From: Kribbella flavida DSM 17836
GTDB lineage: Bacteria; Actinomycetota; Actinomycetes; Propionibacteriales; Kribbellaceae
NCBI RefSeq assembly: GCF_000024345.1
Contig: NC_013729.1
Location: 1,798,001 to 1,862,000, forward strand
DNA: 64,000 nucleotides
Direction: 5' to 3'
Position numbers and translations under genes: made by a program. This document shows positions 26,211 to 34,991 of this stretch, one piece after another. The notes below the pieces were generated by a model. The model did no database searches. It saw only the letters and a program-made list of their open reading frames with translations, and was not told the origin of the DNA. Position 1 is the first letter of the stretch, and each line of letters starts with the position of its first letter.

Positions 26211-27059
26211 CTACTCGCTGATTCCGGAACGCTCGACGCCTTCGACGATCCAGCGCTGCAGGAAGACGAACATCACCAGCAACGGCAGGATCGCGATCGT
26301 GGCGGCGACGAACAGCTGGGGGAGGTTGATGGTCTGCGCGGTCAGGAACGTGGAGAGCGCGATCTGCACCGTCCAGGCGTTGCGGTCCGGGGCGATCACC
26401 AGCGGCCACAGGAACGCGTTCCAGGAGCCGATGAAGGTGATCGTGCCGATCGCGGCGATGAAGCCGGTGGAGTTCGGCACGACGATGCGCCAGAACGTTC
26501 CCCAGTACGCCGTACCGTCGAGCTGCGCCGCCTCCTCCAGCTCGCGCGGGAAGCCCAGGAAGTACTGCCGGAACAGGAACGTCGCGAACGCCTGGAACAA
26601 GCCGGGGACGATCAGCCCGCGCAACGTGCTGACCCAGCCGAGCGTGGAGACCAGCACGAAACTCGGCACGAACGTCACCGCGGCCGGGATCAGCAGGGTG
26701 GCGACGATGAAGTAGAACACCGCGTTCGCGTACCGGAACGGGATCCGCGCCAGCCCGTAGCCGGCCAGTCCGGAGATCACCAGGACGCCGATGGTCTGGA
26801 CCACCGAGATCACCAGCGAGTTGACCAGGCTGCGCGCCATCGGCACCGCCGGGTCGTTGAACAGGTCGACGACGTTGCTCCACTGCAGCGACGACGGGAA
26901 GAACGTCCACGACGGCGAGGTGATGTCCTGCTCGGTCGACAACCCGTTGCGCACGAGCAGGTAGAACGGCAGCAGGAAGAGCACCGCGCCGACGACGAGC
27001 ACGGCGTACCGCAGGACGGAGCCGGTCCGGTCCGCGCGGGATCGCTGGATCGTGGCCAT
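26211..27059 (-). CDS. CUT1 sugar ABC transporter permease, MalG type
   Basis: The 282-residue protein has six membrane helices and the EAA loop (ELEEAAQLDGTAYWGTFWRIVVPNSTGFIAAIG), with the typical FRQYFLGFPR ahead of it. It forms one half of the membrane channel of an oligosaccharide importer. It starts one base after the stop of the MalF-type gene. No ATPase is encoded here, so a shared MsiK-like ATPase elsewhere is likely. Confidence 0.92.
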   Translation of the reverse strand: MATIQRSRADRTGSVLRYAVLVVGAVLFLLPFYLLVRNGLSTEQDITSPSWTFFPSSLQWSNVVDLFNDPAVPMARSLVNSLVISVVQTIGVLVISGLAGYGLARIPFRYANAVFYFIVATLLIPAAVTFVPSFVLVSTLGWVSTLRGLIVPGLFQAFATFLFRQYFLGFPRELEEAAQLDGTAYWGTFWRIVVPNSTGFIAAIGTITFIGSWNAFLWPLVIAPDRNAWTVQIALSTFLTAQTINLPQLFVAATIAILPLLVMFVFLQRWIVEGVERSGISE

Positions 27060-27060
27060 C

Positions 27061-27990
27061 TCAGTCCTCCCTCCGGCCGAGGCCCAGGAACCGGCCCTGG
27101 ACGAGCGCGACCAGCGCGATCAGCAACGTGAGCAGGACGGCGCCGGCACTGCCGTGACCGAAGTCCTGGCCCTGACCGAGCGCCGCGTAGTACAGGTAGA
27201 CGAGCGGCGGTCGCGCGTACGGCGGGTACTGCCCGTCGCTGGCCAGCAGGTTGTAGAACTCGTCGAACGCCTGGAACGCGTTGATCAGGAGTAGGAGCAG
27301 GACGGCGGTCGATGTCGCCCGCAGTTGCGGCAGGGTGAGGTAGCGGAGCACCTTCCAGCCGGTCGCGCCGTCGATCGCGGCCGCCTCGTACAGCGACGGC
27401 GCGATCCGCTGCAGCCCGGCCAGGAACAGGATCATGTAGAACCCGGCCTGCAGCCACATCCGGGCGGTGACGATCACCAGCCAGTACCAGGGCGGTTGCG
27501 TCACCGAGAGCCAGGGGACTGGTTCGGCGCCGAACCAGCCGAGCACGGTGTTCGCCAGACCGAACCGGACCCCGTTGAAGATCGACAACTTCCAGACCAG
27601 CGAGGCGACGACGTACGAGCAGGCGGTCGGCAGGAAGAACACCGACCGGAAGAACGTCTGCGCGAACCGGGTCCGGTGGACCATCAGCGCCAGCCCGAGC
27701 GACACCACGAACGTGGTCGGCACGATGAACACCGCGAACACCACGAAGGTGAGCAGGCTGGACCGGAACGCCGCGTCCCGCAGCATGTCCAGGTAGTTGC
27801 CCAGGCCGACGAAATCGGTCGGCGTGACGGTGTTGCGGGCGTCGAAGAAGCTCAGCACCACCGACCAGACGATCGGGACGTAGACGAACACCAGCAGGCC
27901 GAGCACGAACGGCCCGACGAACACGGCGAACCACAGGTTGCGGTCGTGCCGGCCGCGCAACCGGGCACCGAGCGGAGCCGGCGACGACAT
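27061..27990 (-). CDS. CUT1 sugar ABC transporter permease, MalF type
   Basis: The 309-residue protein has six helices and the EAA loop (PSLYEAAAIDGATGWKVLRYLTLPQLRAT). FVFVYVPIVWSVVLSFFDARN and VGLGNYLDML at the N-terminus are typical of MalF relatives. Its ATG overlaps the stop of the binding-protein gene (ATGA). It pairs with the MalG-type permease behind it. Confidence 0.92.
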   Translation of the reverse strand: MSSPAPLGARLRGRHDRNLWFAVFVGPFVLGLLVFVYVPIVWSVVLSFFDARNTVTPTDFVGLGNYLDMLRDAAFRSSLLTFVVFAVFIVPTTFVVSLGLALMVHRTRFAQTFFRSVFFLPTACSYVVASLVWKLSIFNGVRFGLANTVLGWFGAEPVPWLSVTQPPWYWLVIVTARMWLQAGFYMILFLAGLQRIAPSLYEAAAIDGATGWKVLRYLTLPQLRATSTAVLLLLLINAFQAFDEFYNLLASDGQYPPYARPPLVYLYYAALGQGQDFGHGSAGAVLLTLLIALVALVQGRFLGLGRRED

Positions 27991-29273
27991 CAGCCGGCGA
28001 TGCGCTTCAGCTCGGCCTCGACGACCGCCTTGACCGCCTTGAGCTCGGTCGCCGGGTCGCTGCCGGACTTGACGATCCGGTTCAGCGCGTCCGAGTACGC
28101 CGTACCGGACTTCGGGGTCCACAGCAACGGTGTCTGGGCGTGCCCGTGCTCGTTGACGAATCGCACCGCGTCGGCGGCCGGGCCGGACTTCAGCTTGTCC
28201 GCCTTCTCGGCCAGGCTCTTGCGGGCCGGGATGTGGAAGCCGTAGCTCTGCGCCCAGTCCAGCTGCTTGTCGGTCTGGTCGACCCACAGCCACTTGACGA
28301 ACTTCTTCGCCGCGTCGACGTTGCTCGACTTCGTGCTGACGGAGGCGCTGTACGCGCCGACCGGCACGCTGGGTGCGCCGGTGGAGGCGTCCAGCTTCGG
28401 CCACGGCAGTACGCCGAAGTCGTCCCCGAAGGCCTTCTGGATCTGCGGCAGCGTCCAGAGGCCGGTGAACTGCATCGCGGTCAGCCCCTGGGTGAACGCC
28501 GACGGGTCGGACCAGTCGGTCGGGGCCCCGAGCAACAACGCCTTCGAGCTGAACAGCTCGCGCAGCTTGCGCAGCGACTCGGCCACCGCCGGGGTGTCGA
28601 AGCCGAACCGCCCGTCCTGGGTCAGGTAGTCGGCGCCGGCCGACCACAGCGCCGGTCCGCCGAGGATGCCGACGCCGCCGTCGTTGCCGACGAACAGGCC
28701 CTTCACGTCGTCGGTGGTCAGCTTCTTCGCCGCCGCGAGCAGCTCGTCGACGGTCTGCGGCGGCTGGACGCCGGCCTGCTGGAGCAGGCTTTTGCGGTAG
28801 ACGAGTAACTGCATGTCGGTCGCCTGCGGGATCGCGTAGAGCTTGCCCTGGTACGTCACTCGCTCCAGCAGCGACGGGGTGAAATCGCTCCTGGCGTCGC
28901 CGAGCAGGTCGCTCAGGTCGGCCACCTGGCCCCCCTTGATCATGTCGATGCTCGGGCCGTTGCCGTACTCGAACACGTCCGGCCCGCCGTCGGTGAGCAG
29001 GGCGGCCGCCGTCTTCTTGTCGTAGTCGCCGGGGGACCACTGCACGCTCACGGTGGCGTCGGGGTACTCCTCGGCGTACCGCTCGACGGCCTGCTGGGTC
29101 CCGGCCTCGCCGTACTGGTGGTACCACTGCGACAGCGCCGGCTTGTCGCCGCTGACGTTGCCACCGGCCCCTTCGCGGCCGGTGTTGGAGCCGCAGCCTG
29201 TGACCGCCGCCACGGCCAGTCCGCTTCCCAGGGTGAGAAAGCCCCGCCGGTCGATTCGACCTGTACCCGACAT
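27990..29273 (-). CDS. Sugar-binding lipoprotein of the CUT1 importer
   Basis: The 427-residue protein has a twin-arginine/lipobox leader (RRGFLTLGSGLAVAAVTGCGSN), so it is exported by Tat or Sec and lipid-anchored at Cys. The rest is a type 1 extracellular solute-binding protein (KPALSQWYHQYGEAGTQQAVERYAEEYPDATVSVQWSPGDYDKKTAAALLTDGGPDVFEYGNGPSIDMI). GGAGGT precedes the ATG at 29273. The substrate is not evident. The operon is divergent from the LytS/LytTR genes, which probably control it. Confidence 0.92.
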   Translation of the reverse strand: MSGTGRIDRRGFLTLGSGLAVAAVTGCGSNTGREGAGGNVSGDKPALSQWYHQYGEAGTQQAVERYAEEYPDATVSVQWSPGDYDKKTAAALLTDGGPDVFEYGNGPSIDMIKGGQVADLSDLLGDARSDFTPSLLERVTYQGKLYAIPQATDMQLLVYRKSLLQQAGVQPPQTVDELLAAAKKLTTDDVKGLFVGNDGGVGILGGPALWSAGADYLTQDGRFGFDTPAVAESLRKLRELFSSKALLLGAPTDWSDPSAFTQGLTAMQFTGLWTLPQIQKAFGDDFGVLPWPKLDASTGAPSVPVGAYSASVSTKSSNVDAAKKFVKWLWVDQTDKQLDWAQSYGFHIPARKSLAEKADKLKSGPAADAVRFVNEHGHAQTPLLWTPKSGTAYSDALNRIVKSGSDPATELKAVKAVVEAELKRIAG

Positions 29274-29366
29274 CTTCGACGTACCTCCACCTCGACGGTC
29301 AGCAGTCTCCGACCCTATGACCGAACGGGTCCGCCGGTGCCGAAGTCCACGCTGTGGAAAATGCAC

Positions 29367-29394
29367 TTGCCGGATCGACTTTCGGCGATAGGGT
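29367..29394 (+). promoter_or_regulatory. Putative promoter of the histidine kinase gene
   Basis: TTGCCG at 29367-29372 and TAGGGT at 29389-29394 are 16 bases apart. A second TAGGGT on the other strand (29312-29317) may serve the divergent transporter operon. Only the -10 boxes are convincing. Confidence 0.4.
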
Positions 29395-29424
29395 GCGCGC
29401 CGGCCCGTCCCTGACTCCGTCGCC

Positions 29425-30594
29425 GTGAGCCGTACCCGCGCCTACGCTGCTGCGATGGCAATGCTCGCGGTCGACGCGCCGATCACCCGCCGGCGAGCGG
29501 CGGGCTGGGCCGTGCTCGCCACCCTCGCCTGGTCGGGCGACGCGATCGTCACCGCCCTGCAGTACCGGACGATGGTGTCGCAGGAAGGTCAGCCGATGCC
29601 GGGCTGGGCGGAGGTGCTGCCGACCAACGTCGCGTCCTCGCTGCTGTGGGTGCCGTTCACGGTGATGATCCTCTGGCTCGCCTTCCGGTGGCCGATCACC
29701 GGTGCCCGGCGTAACCTGCTCGTTCACCTGGCGGGGTTCGCCGTCGTGGTGGTCGGCCGGGCGGTCGCCGTGGTGCTGCTGAACGGCCTGGTCGGCTGGT
29801 ACCCGGTCACCGTCCCGCGGTGGCCGGAGCTGCTGATGGCGAGCCTGGTGAACAATCTGATCCTGTTCGTGCTCGTCACCGGGTTCGCCCACGCCGTCTT
29901 CTACCAGCAGGCCGCCCGGGACGCGCAAGCACGGTTCACCGCGGCCCGGCTGGACGCGCTGACCAGCCAGCTCCAGCCGCACTTCCTGTTCAACGCGCTC
30001 AACACCATCGCGGCGCACGTGCACCACCGGCCGGACGTGGCGGAGGCGATGATCGTGGACCTCTCGGCGCTGCTGCGGTCGTCGATCAGCCGGGACAGTT
30101 CCGCGCTCGTGCCGCTGGACGACGAGCTGGCGATCGGTTCGGCGTACCTGAAGATCGAGGAGCACCGGTTCGAGGACCGCTTGCGGGTCGAGGTCGCCGT
30201 GGATCCGGCGGCCCGGGATGCCGGCGTACCGCCGTTCCTGCTGCAGCCGCTGCTGGAGAACGCCGTGCAGCACGGTCTGGCGCCGCGCGCCGGCCGGAGC
30301 ACGCTGCGGATCCGCGCGGTCCGCACGGGCGACGAGGTGGTCATCGAGGTGGCCGACGACGGTGCCGGACTGGGTGCCGGGGGCCCGGACGCCGGACCGA
30401 CGACCGCGGGCGGGCGGTCCGCCGCGCGTGCGGCCGAGGGGATCGGCCTGGCCAACGTGCGGGCCCGGCTGACCGAGACCTTCGGCCCGGCCGCGACGCT
30501 GACGCTGACCGCGAACGAGCCGAGCGGCACCGTGGCGACGATCCGGGTCCCCTACCGGCCGGCTGTGCCGGCCGACGCGGCGGTCCGGCCGTGA
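29425..30594 (+). CDS. LytS-type sensor histidine kinase
   Basis: The 389-residue protein has four N-terminal membrane helices (about 27-160), then the His_kinase domain (LDALTSQLQPHFLFNALNTIAAHVHH, phospho-acceptor His186) and a HATPase_c domain with the N box (PLLENAVQHGLAP) and G boxes ([19 protein letters not shown]). It senses a signal at the membrane and phosphorylates the LytTR regulator encoded next. The GTG at 29425 lacks a strong Shine-Dalgarno; ATG at 29455 or 29461 is equally possible. It is divergent from a sugar importer operon. Confidence 0.9.
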   Translation: MSRTRAYAAAMAMLAVDAPITRRRAAGWAVLATLAWSGDAIVTALQYRTMVSQEGQPMPGWAEVLPTNVASSLLWVPFTVMILWLAFRWPITGARRNLLVHLAGFAVVVVGRAVAVVLLNGLVGWYPVTVPRWPELLMASLVNNLILFVLVTGFAHAVFYQQAARDAQARFTAARLDALTSQLQPHFLFNALNTIAAHVHHRPDVAEAMIVDLSALLRSSISRDSSALVPLDDELAIGSAYLKIEEHRFEDRLRVEVAVDPAARDAGVPPFLLQPLLENAVQHGLAPRAGRSTLRIRAVRTGDEVVIEVADDGAGLGAGGPDAGPTTAGGRSAARAAEGIGLANVRARLTETFGPAATLTLTANEPSGTVATIRVPYRPAVPADAAVRP

Positions 30595-31304
30595 TCCGCG
30601 CGCTGATCGTCGACGACGAGCCGCCGGCCCGGGCCCGGCTCGAACGCATGCTGGGCGAGCACCCGGACGTCGAGGTCGTGGCCGCGGTCGGCGACGTGCC
30701 GGCCGCGATGCGGCGACTGGCGCAGGACCGCCCGGACACCGTGTTCCTGGACGTCCGCCTGCCCGGTGACGACGGCTTCACGCTGCTCGAACTGCTCGGC
30801 CGGAGCGACCGCCCCGCGGTGGTCTGCACCACGGCGTACGCCGATCACGCGGTCCGCGCGTTCGACGAGAGGGCCGTCGACTACCTGCTCAAACCGTTCT
30901 CGCGCGAGCGGCTGGCCGAGGCGCTGGCCCGGGTGCGGGAGCACCACCGCCCGGTGCGGCCGGCCGGTCCGGCGCCGGCCCGGCGGATCCCCGTGCCGGG
31001 GCCGACCGGGATCGGCTTCGTCGACGTACGGCGGGTGGAGTCGGTGCGGGCCGAGCGGAACTACGTGCGGGTGCACACCGACGACCGGCGGGTGCTGCTG
31101 CGCGCGACGTTGCGGGAGATGGAGGACCGGCTGCCGGGGCAGGAGTTCGTCCGGGTCAACCGCTCGGTGATCGTCCGGATCGACCGGGTGGTGGAGCTGC
31201 AGCCGCTCCCGCACGGCGAGGTGGCGCTGCGGCTGGCGTCCGGCGACCAGGTCGTCTCCGGCCGGTCGCACGCGGCGGTCGTCCGGGCGGCCCTCGGTCT
31301 GTGA
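30591..31304 (+). CDS. LytTR-family response regulator
   Basis: The 237-residue protein has a receiver domain (acidic pair Asp9-Asp10, phospho-acceptor Asp54 in VFLDVRLPG, Lys101 in YLLKPF) and a C-terminal LytTR DNA-binding domain (FVDVRRVESVRAERNYVRVHTDDRRVLLRATLREMEDRLPGQEFVRVNRSVIVRIDRV). It overlaps the kinase stop (GTGA). LytTR proteins bind tandem imperfect repeats and often control transport or surface genes, here perhaps the divergent importer. Confidence 0.92.
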   Translation: MIRALIVDDEPPARARLERMLGEHPDVEVVAAVGDVPAAMRRLAQDRPDTVFLDVRLPGDDGFTLLELLGRSDRPAVVCTTAYADHAVRAFDERAVDYLLKPFSRERLAEALARVREHHRPVRPAGPAPARRIPVPGPTGIGFVDVRRVESVRAERNYVRVHTDDRRVLLRATLREMEDRLPGQEFVRVNRSVIVRIDRVVELQPLPHGEVALRLASGDQVVSGRSHAAVVRAALGL

Positions 31305-31428
31305 GCCCGCACTCGGCAACGGCCGGTTCGTCCCCGCCGTCCACCGCTTCGTCCCTTTCCGGCGCGGTGGTCGTGCCCAGGACCCCGAGGCTTGCGGTGT
31401 CCCACCGCCAGACCCAGGAGGTTTCCAG

Positions 31429-32388
31429 GTGCTCGCTCGCCTGCTCGCCGTCACCGCGGCCCTGAGCTCGACCCTGCTTCTGCCCGCCACTGCCGGCCCG
31501 ACCGCGGAAACCCCGGCGCGCGCCGGGGACTCGGCCGTCACGGGTCACCGGGCTCCTGCCTTGTTCGCCCCCGGGGTGATCTCCACCCCGGACCAGGAGG
31601 AGTACCGGATCACCTTCACCCCCGACGGCCGGACGGCGTACTTCAGCCGCGCCGCCTCGTTCTTCCCGGTCTCCCGGCAGGCCACGATCTACCAGTCCCA
31701 GCGCACCCGGACCGGCTGGAGCACCCCGGTCGTCGCGCCGTTCTCCGGCACGTACTCCGACATCGACCCGTTCGTCACCCCGGACGGCAAGCACCTGTAC
31801 TTCTCCTCGATCCGGCCGGTCGGCGGCACCGCACGCGACGACATCGACGTCTGGGTGGTCGACCGCCGGCCGGACGGGAGCTGGAGTGCCCCGCGGCACA
31901 CCGGTGCGGTGAACCAGGGCGGCGTCGCCGCGGACGGCTCACCCATCGACGAGCTCTACCCGAGCATCGGGCCGGACGGCGCGATGTACGTCGGCAGCAA
32001 CCGCGACGGCGGCCAGGGCGGCTGGGACGTGTGGCGGGCAGCGCCGCGCCGCGACGGGACCTTCGGCCCGGCCGTGAACCTGGGGCCGAAGCTGAACACC
32101 GCCGGCTGGGAGTTCAACCCGGTGGTCTCGCCGGACGGGCGGTACCTGGTGTTCTCCCGGATCGCCGCCTTCCAGGCACCGTGGGGTGAACTGCAGGCGT
32201 CGGCACGGACCGCTCACGGCTGGGGCGCGCCGCATCCGATCGAGGCGGTGAACACCGAGGCCGACGAGTACCACGCGTCGTTCTCCCCGGACGGACGGCG
32301 GTTCTACTTCGTTCGCAACGCGGTGACCGAGACGTCCAACGGCGACTTCTACACGATCCCGGTCCGGAACCTGCGGCTCGGCCGCTGA
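31429..32388 (+). CDS. Secreted PD40-repeat (TolB-like) propeller protein
   Basis: The 319-residue protein has a signal peptide (MLARLLAVTAALSSTLLLPATAG). At least five PD40-type repeats follow, each with a FTPDGRTAYFSR-like strand pair (FTPDGRTAYFSR, VTPDGKHLYFSS, IGPDGAMYVGS, VSPDGRYLVFSR, FSPDGRRFYFVR). They should close a beta-propeller. No enzyme motif is seen, so it probably binds a protein or carbohydrate outside the cell. AGGAGG lies ahead of the GTG start. Confidence 0.85.
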   Translation: MLARLLAVTAALSSTLLLPATAGPTAETPARAGDSAVTGHRAPALFAPGVISTPDQEEYRITFTPDGRTAYFSRAASFFPVSRQATIYQSQRTRTGWSTPVVAPFSGTYSDIDPFVTPDGKHLYFSSIRPVGGTARDDIDVWVVDRRPDGSWSAPRHTGAVNQGGVAADGSPIDELYPSIGPDGAMYVGSNRDGGQGGWDVWRAAPRRDGTFGPAVNLGPKLNTAGWEFNPVVSPDGRYLVFSRIAAFQAPWGELQASARTAHGWGAPHPIEAVNTEADEYHASFSPDGRRFYFVRNAVTETSNGDFYTIPVRNLRLGR

Positions 32389-32396
32389 CCACTTTT

Positions 32397-32425
32397 GGCG
32401 CCGCACCGGGCCTCGGTGCGGCGCC
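32397..32425. terminator. Bidirectional terminator hairpin
   Basis: A perfect 12-base stem (GGCGCCGCACCG with CGGTGCGGCGCC) and a five-base loop lie between two converging genes, ten bases after the PD40 stop. No U-tract follows on either strand. Confidence 0.75.
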
Positions 32426-32449
32426 GGCGGTCAGGCGTTGCAGGGGCGG

Positions 32450-33496
32450 TCAGGCGTCGGACAGCCGGGCGATGGTGGCGCTGGCGCGGCGGACGATCGG
32501 CACCGGCCCTTCCGGCAGGACGTCGCCGATGAACGTGTAGTACCGCAGGATCTCGGGATCGACGTCGCCGGGGCGGTGCCGGCTGTGGTCGCGCACCCAG
32601 TCGATGATGTCGCCCCACCCGGGCGCCGCCAGCGAGCCACCGAAGTGCTGCACCGACAACCCGGCGCACAGGTTGCCGAACGCGAGCCGGTGCGCCAGCG
32701 GCCAGCCGCGCAACGTACCGAGCACGAGCGACGCCAGGAACACGTCGCCGGCCCCGGTGGGGTCGTACGAGCGGACCGGCAGCGCGGGGATGTGCTCCTC
32801 CTCACCGGTCGCCGAGTCGATCGCCAGTACGCCGTCCGAGCCGTTCGTCACCACGGCCAGCGGGACCCGGTCGGCCAGCTTGTGCAGAGCGGCCTTCGGC
32901 GAGTCGGTCCGGGTGTAGGCCATCGCCTCGCCGGCGTTCGGGGTGAAGGCGTGGAAGCCGTCGAGCACGTCGAGCACGGCGGGCGACCAGGTGTCGGTCG
33001 GGTCCCAGCCGACGTCGCCGAACAGCAGCGCGCCGGACGCCCGGGCCTCCGCGGTCCAGCTCGGCAGTTCCTCGGCGACCGGCACGATCGCCGACCGGGT
33101 CAGCAGGCCCGGCCCGACCAGCTTGCTCGGGTCGCCCGGCGCCTCGTGCGCGTGGGTCACCATCGCCCGGTCCCGGTCGATCGACATCGACACGGTGACG
33201 GGGGAGTGCCAGTGGCCGATCCGGCGGGAGTGGGACAGGTCGACCTTCTCCTGGTCGGCCAGCGTGCGCCAGCAGAAGTCGGCGTACACGTCGTCGCCGA
33301 ACACGGCGGCCAGGCCGCTGCGCAGGCCGAGCCGGCTGGCGGCGATGGCGAAGTTCGCGACGCCGCCCGGGCAGGACCCCATTCCCTCGGCGAAGATCTC
33401 GGTCCCGGTGGTCGGGGCGCTCTCCAGGCCGGTGAGAACGATGTCCAGGAACACGGTCCCCTGGACGAACACGTCGTAGCAGTCGGGGTCGTCCAT
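32450..33496 (-). CDS. PfkB-family carbohydrate kinase
   Basis: The 348-residue protein has the PfkB signatures: GGVANFAIAASRLGL near the N-terminus (about 46), and the C-terminal DPTGAGDVFLASLVLG (about 260) with the catalytic Asp. It phosphorylates a sugar or nucleoside using ATP. Substrate cannot be assigned, although the fold suggests adenosine- or ribose-like ligands. It converges on the PD40 gene and diverges from the next small membrane gene. Confidence 0.9.
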   Translation of the reverse strand: MDDPDCYDVFVQGTVFLDIVLTGLESAPTTGTEIFAEGMGSCPGGVANFAIAASRLGLRSGLAAVFGDDVYADFCWRTLADQEKVDLSHSRRIGHWHSPVTVSMSIDRDRAMVTHAHEAPGDPSKLVGPGLLTRSAIVPVAEELPSWTAEARASGALLFGDVGWDPTDTWSPAVLDVLDGFHAFTPNAGEAMAYTRTDSPKAALHKLADRVPLAVVTNGSDGVLAIDSATGEEEHIPALPVRSYDPTGAGDVFLASLVLGTLRGWPLAHRLAFGNLCAGLSVQHFGGSLAAPGWGDIIDWVRDHSRHRPGDVDPEILRYYTFIGDVLPEGPVPIVRRASATIARLSDA

Positions 33497-33597
33497 CGGA
33501 GGCGCTTTCTGTCGGTGGCGGCTGGTGTGCTGTCCTTCGTAGCATCATCCGCCGGTCACCACCACGGATTTGGGAGGACGTCGATGACTACTGGGAC

Positions 33598-33999
33598 GTG
33601 TCCGTGATTCCGACCTGGATCTCGGTGGTGGGCGTGGTGGCGACGGTGCTGAGTCCGTTCCTCGCGCTCGGCGGGGTGATGCTCGGCGCCTACCTGACCC
33701 GCAAGTCCGACCGGGAGCTGGACACCTGGCGGCACCGCGAGGAGACGATGCGGATGGTGCGCTGGGCGGTCGAGCAGATCTTAGCCGGCGACGAGGTGGG
33801 CACGGACGCCGGCGTGGTGACGCTGCGTTCACTGATGCGCTCCGAGCTGTTGCAGCCGGAGGACTACGACCTGGTCGCCGCGCTGACCGCCGCCGTGGCG
33901 ATCGACCGGGTCGGCGAGGCCGCGTACGCTGAACTCGCGGACGCGAACACCGAAGTCGTCGAGGAAGGCAGTCGCCGATGGCTGAGAAGAAGACCGTGA
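33598..33999 (+). CDS. Hypothetical membrane protein with one helix
   Basis: The 133-residue protein has one N-terminal helix (WISVVGVVATVLSPFLALGGVMLGAYLTRK) followed by a soluble helical domain (REETMRMVRWAVEQILAGDEVGTDAGVVTLRSLMRSELLQPEDYDLVAALTAAVAI). The GTG at 33604 is an alternative start. It overlaps the next small gene by 22 bases, which suggests an operon. No function is known. Confidence 0.65.
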   Translation: MSVIPTWISVVGVVATVLSPFLALGGVMLGAYLTRKSDRELDTWRHREETMRMVRWAVEQILAGDEVGTDAGVVTLRSLMRSELLQPEDYDLVAALTAAVAIDRVGEAAYAELADANTEVVEEGSRRWLRRRP

Positions 34000-34142
34000 A
34001 GGTGTCCCGGCAGGCGGTCGAGCTGGCCCGGTTGCACGTCGAGGCGGCCCGGCGCGCCGGGCGCAAGCCCGAGCCCGCCGTCGCCCGGATTGCGGACGCC
34101 CGCCCGGAGAACGGCAACGGAACCGCCCCCGCCCCCGCCTGA
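33978..34142 (+). CDS. Small basic hypothetical protein
   Basis: The ATG at 33978 opens a 54-residue frame: MAEKKTVKVSRQAVELARLH, then VEAARRAGRKPEPAVARIAD and a short Pro/Ala-rich tail. GAGGAAGG precedes the start. The N-terminal half is amphipathic and basic and could bind nucleic acid, but no family is recognised. It overlaps the preceding gene by 22 bases. Confidence 0.55.
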   Translation: MAEKKTVKVSRQAVELARLHVEAARRAGRKPEPAVARIADARPENGNGTAPAPA

Positions 34143-34173
34143 GGGCGGCACGCCTGACCGAATCCGCCTGCCG

Positions 34174-34218
34174 GAGCACCTACACTGATCGACGGCCGCT
34201 CCCAGTGGCGTACGGTGC
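34174..34218 (+). promoter_or_regulatory. Putative ftsE promoter region
   Basis: A TACACT -10-like box (34181-34186) lies about 90 bases upstream of ftsE. It is enclosed by GAGCACC (34174-34180) and GGTGCTC (34212-34218), a 7-base inverted repeat. No well-spaced -35 box is visible. Confidence 0.3.
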
Positions 34219-34272
34219 TCTGGTGGTTACCGCTGCGTCGCTCCCTGTTCCCGACCACGGCCGGAATGTCCC

Positions 34273-34962
34273 GTGATCCGCTTCGAGAATGTTTCCAAGA
34301 CGTACGAGGGCCAGTCCAAGGCTGCCCTGCTGAACGTGAACGTCGAGATCGAAAAGGGCGAGTTCGTCTTCCTGGTCGGCACCTCCGGGTCCGGCAAGTC
34401 GACGTTCCTTCGTCTCGTGCTGCGTGAGCACCGGACCTCCAAGGGCCACATCATGGTCGCCGGCAAGGACCTGAACCGGCTGGCCAGCTGGCGGATCCCG
34501 CAGATGCGCCGGCAGATCGGCACCGTCTTCCAGGACTTCCGGCTGCTGCCGAACAAGACCGTCGCGGAGAACGTCGCGTTCGCCCTGCAGGTGATCGGCA
34601 AGCCGCGCGCGCACATTCGCAAGACGGTGCCCGAGGTGCTCGAGCTGGTCGGTCTGGACGGCAAGGAGGACCGGCTGCCCGACGAGCTGTCCGGCGGTGA
34701 GCAGCAGCGCGTCGCGATCGCGCGCGCGTTCGTGAACCGGCCGATGATCCTGATCGCCGACGAGCCGACCGGAAACCTGGACCCGGGCACGTCGGTGGGC
34801 ATCATGAAGCTGCTGGACCGGATCAACCGGACCGGCACGACGGTCGTGATGGCCACCCACGACGTGTCGATCGTGGACCAGATGCGCAAGCGCGTGATCG
34901 AGCTGGAGAACGGCCACGTCGTCCGCGACGAGTCGCGCGGCGTCTACGGCTACCAGCACTGA
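34273..34962 (+). CDS. ftsE: Cell-division ABC ATPase FtsE
   Basis: The 229-residue ATPase has Walker A (GTSGSGKST, 36-44), the Q loop (VFQDFRLL), signature [14 protein letters not shown], Walker B ([13 protein letters not shown]) and switch His (MATHDVSIV). With FtsX it forms a membrane complex that does not transport a solute but activates a septal peptidoglycan hydrolase; the M23 gene two genes downstream is the probable effector. The GTG at 34273 starts [13 protein letters not shown]. Confidence 0.96.
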   Translation: MIRFENVSKTYEGQSKAALLNVNVEIEKGEFVFLVGTSGSGKSTFLRLVLREHRTSKGHIMVAGKDLNRLASWRIPQMRRQIGTVFQDFRLLPNKTVAENVAFALQVIGKPRAHIRKTVPEVLELVGLDGKEDRLPDELSGGEQQRVAIARAFVNRPMILIADEPTGNLDPGTSVGIMKLLDRINRTGTTVVMATHDVSIVDQMRKRVIELENGHVVRDESRGVYGYQH

Positions 34963-34991
34963 GACTGCCTGATACAGGGACTGACTGACTG

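Noticed and set aside
29338-29387. GCCGAAGTC...GACTTTCGGC as an operator for the importer or kinase
   Set aside because: The arms need a one-base bulge and the spacing is long; the promoter boxes are better supported.
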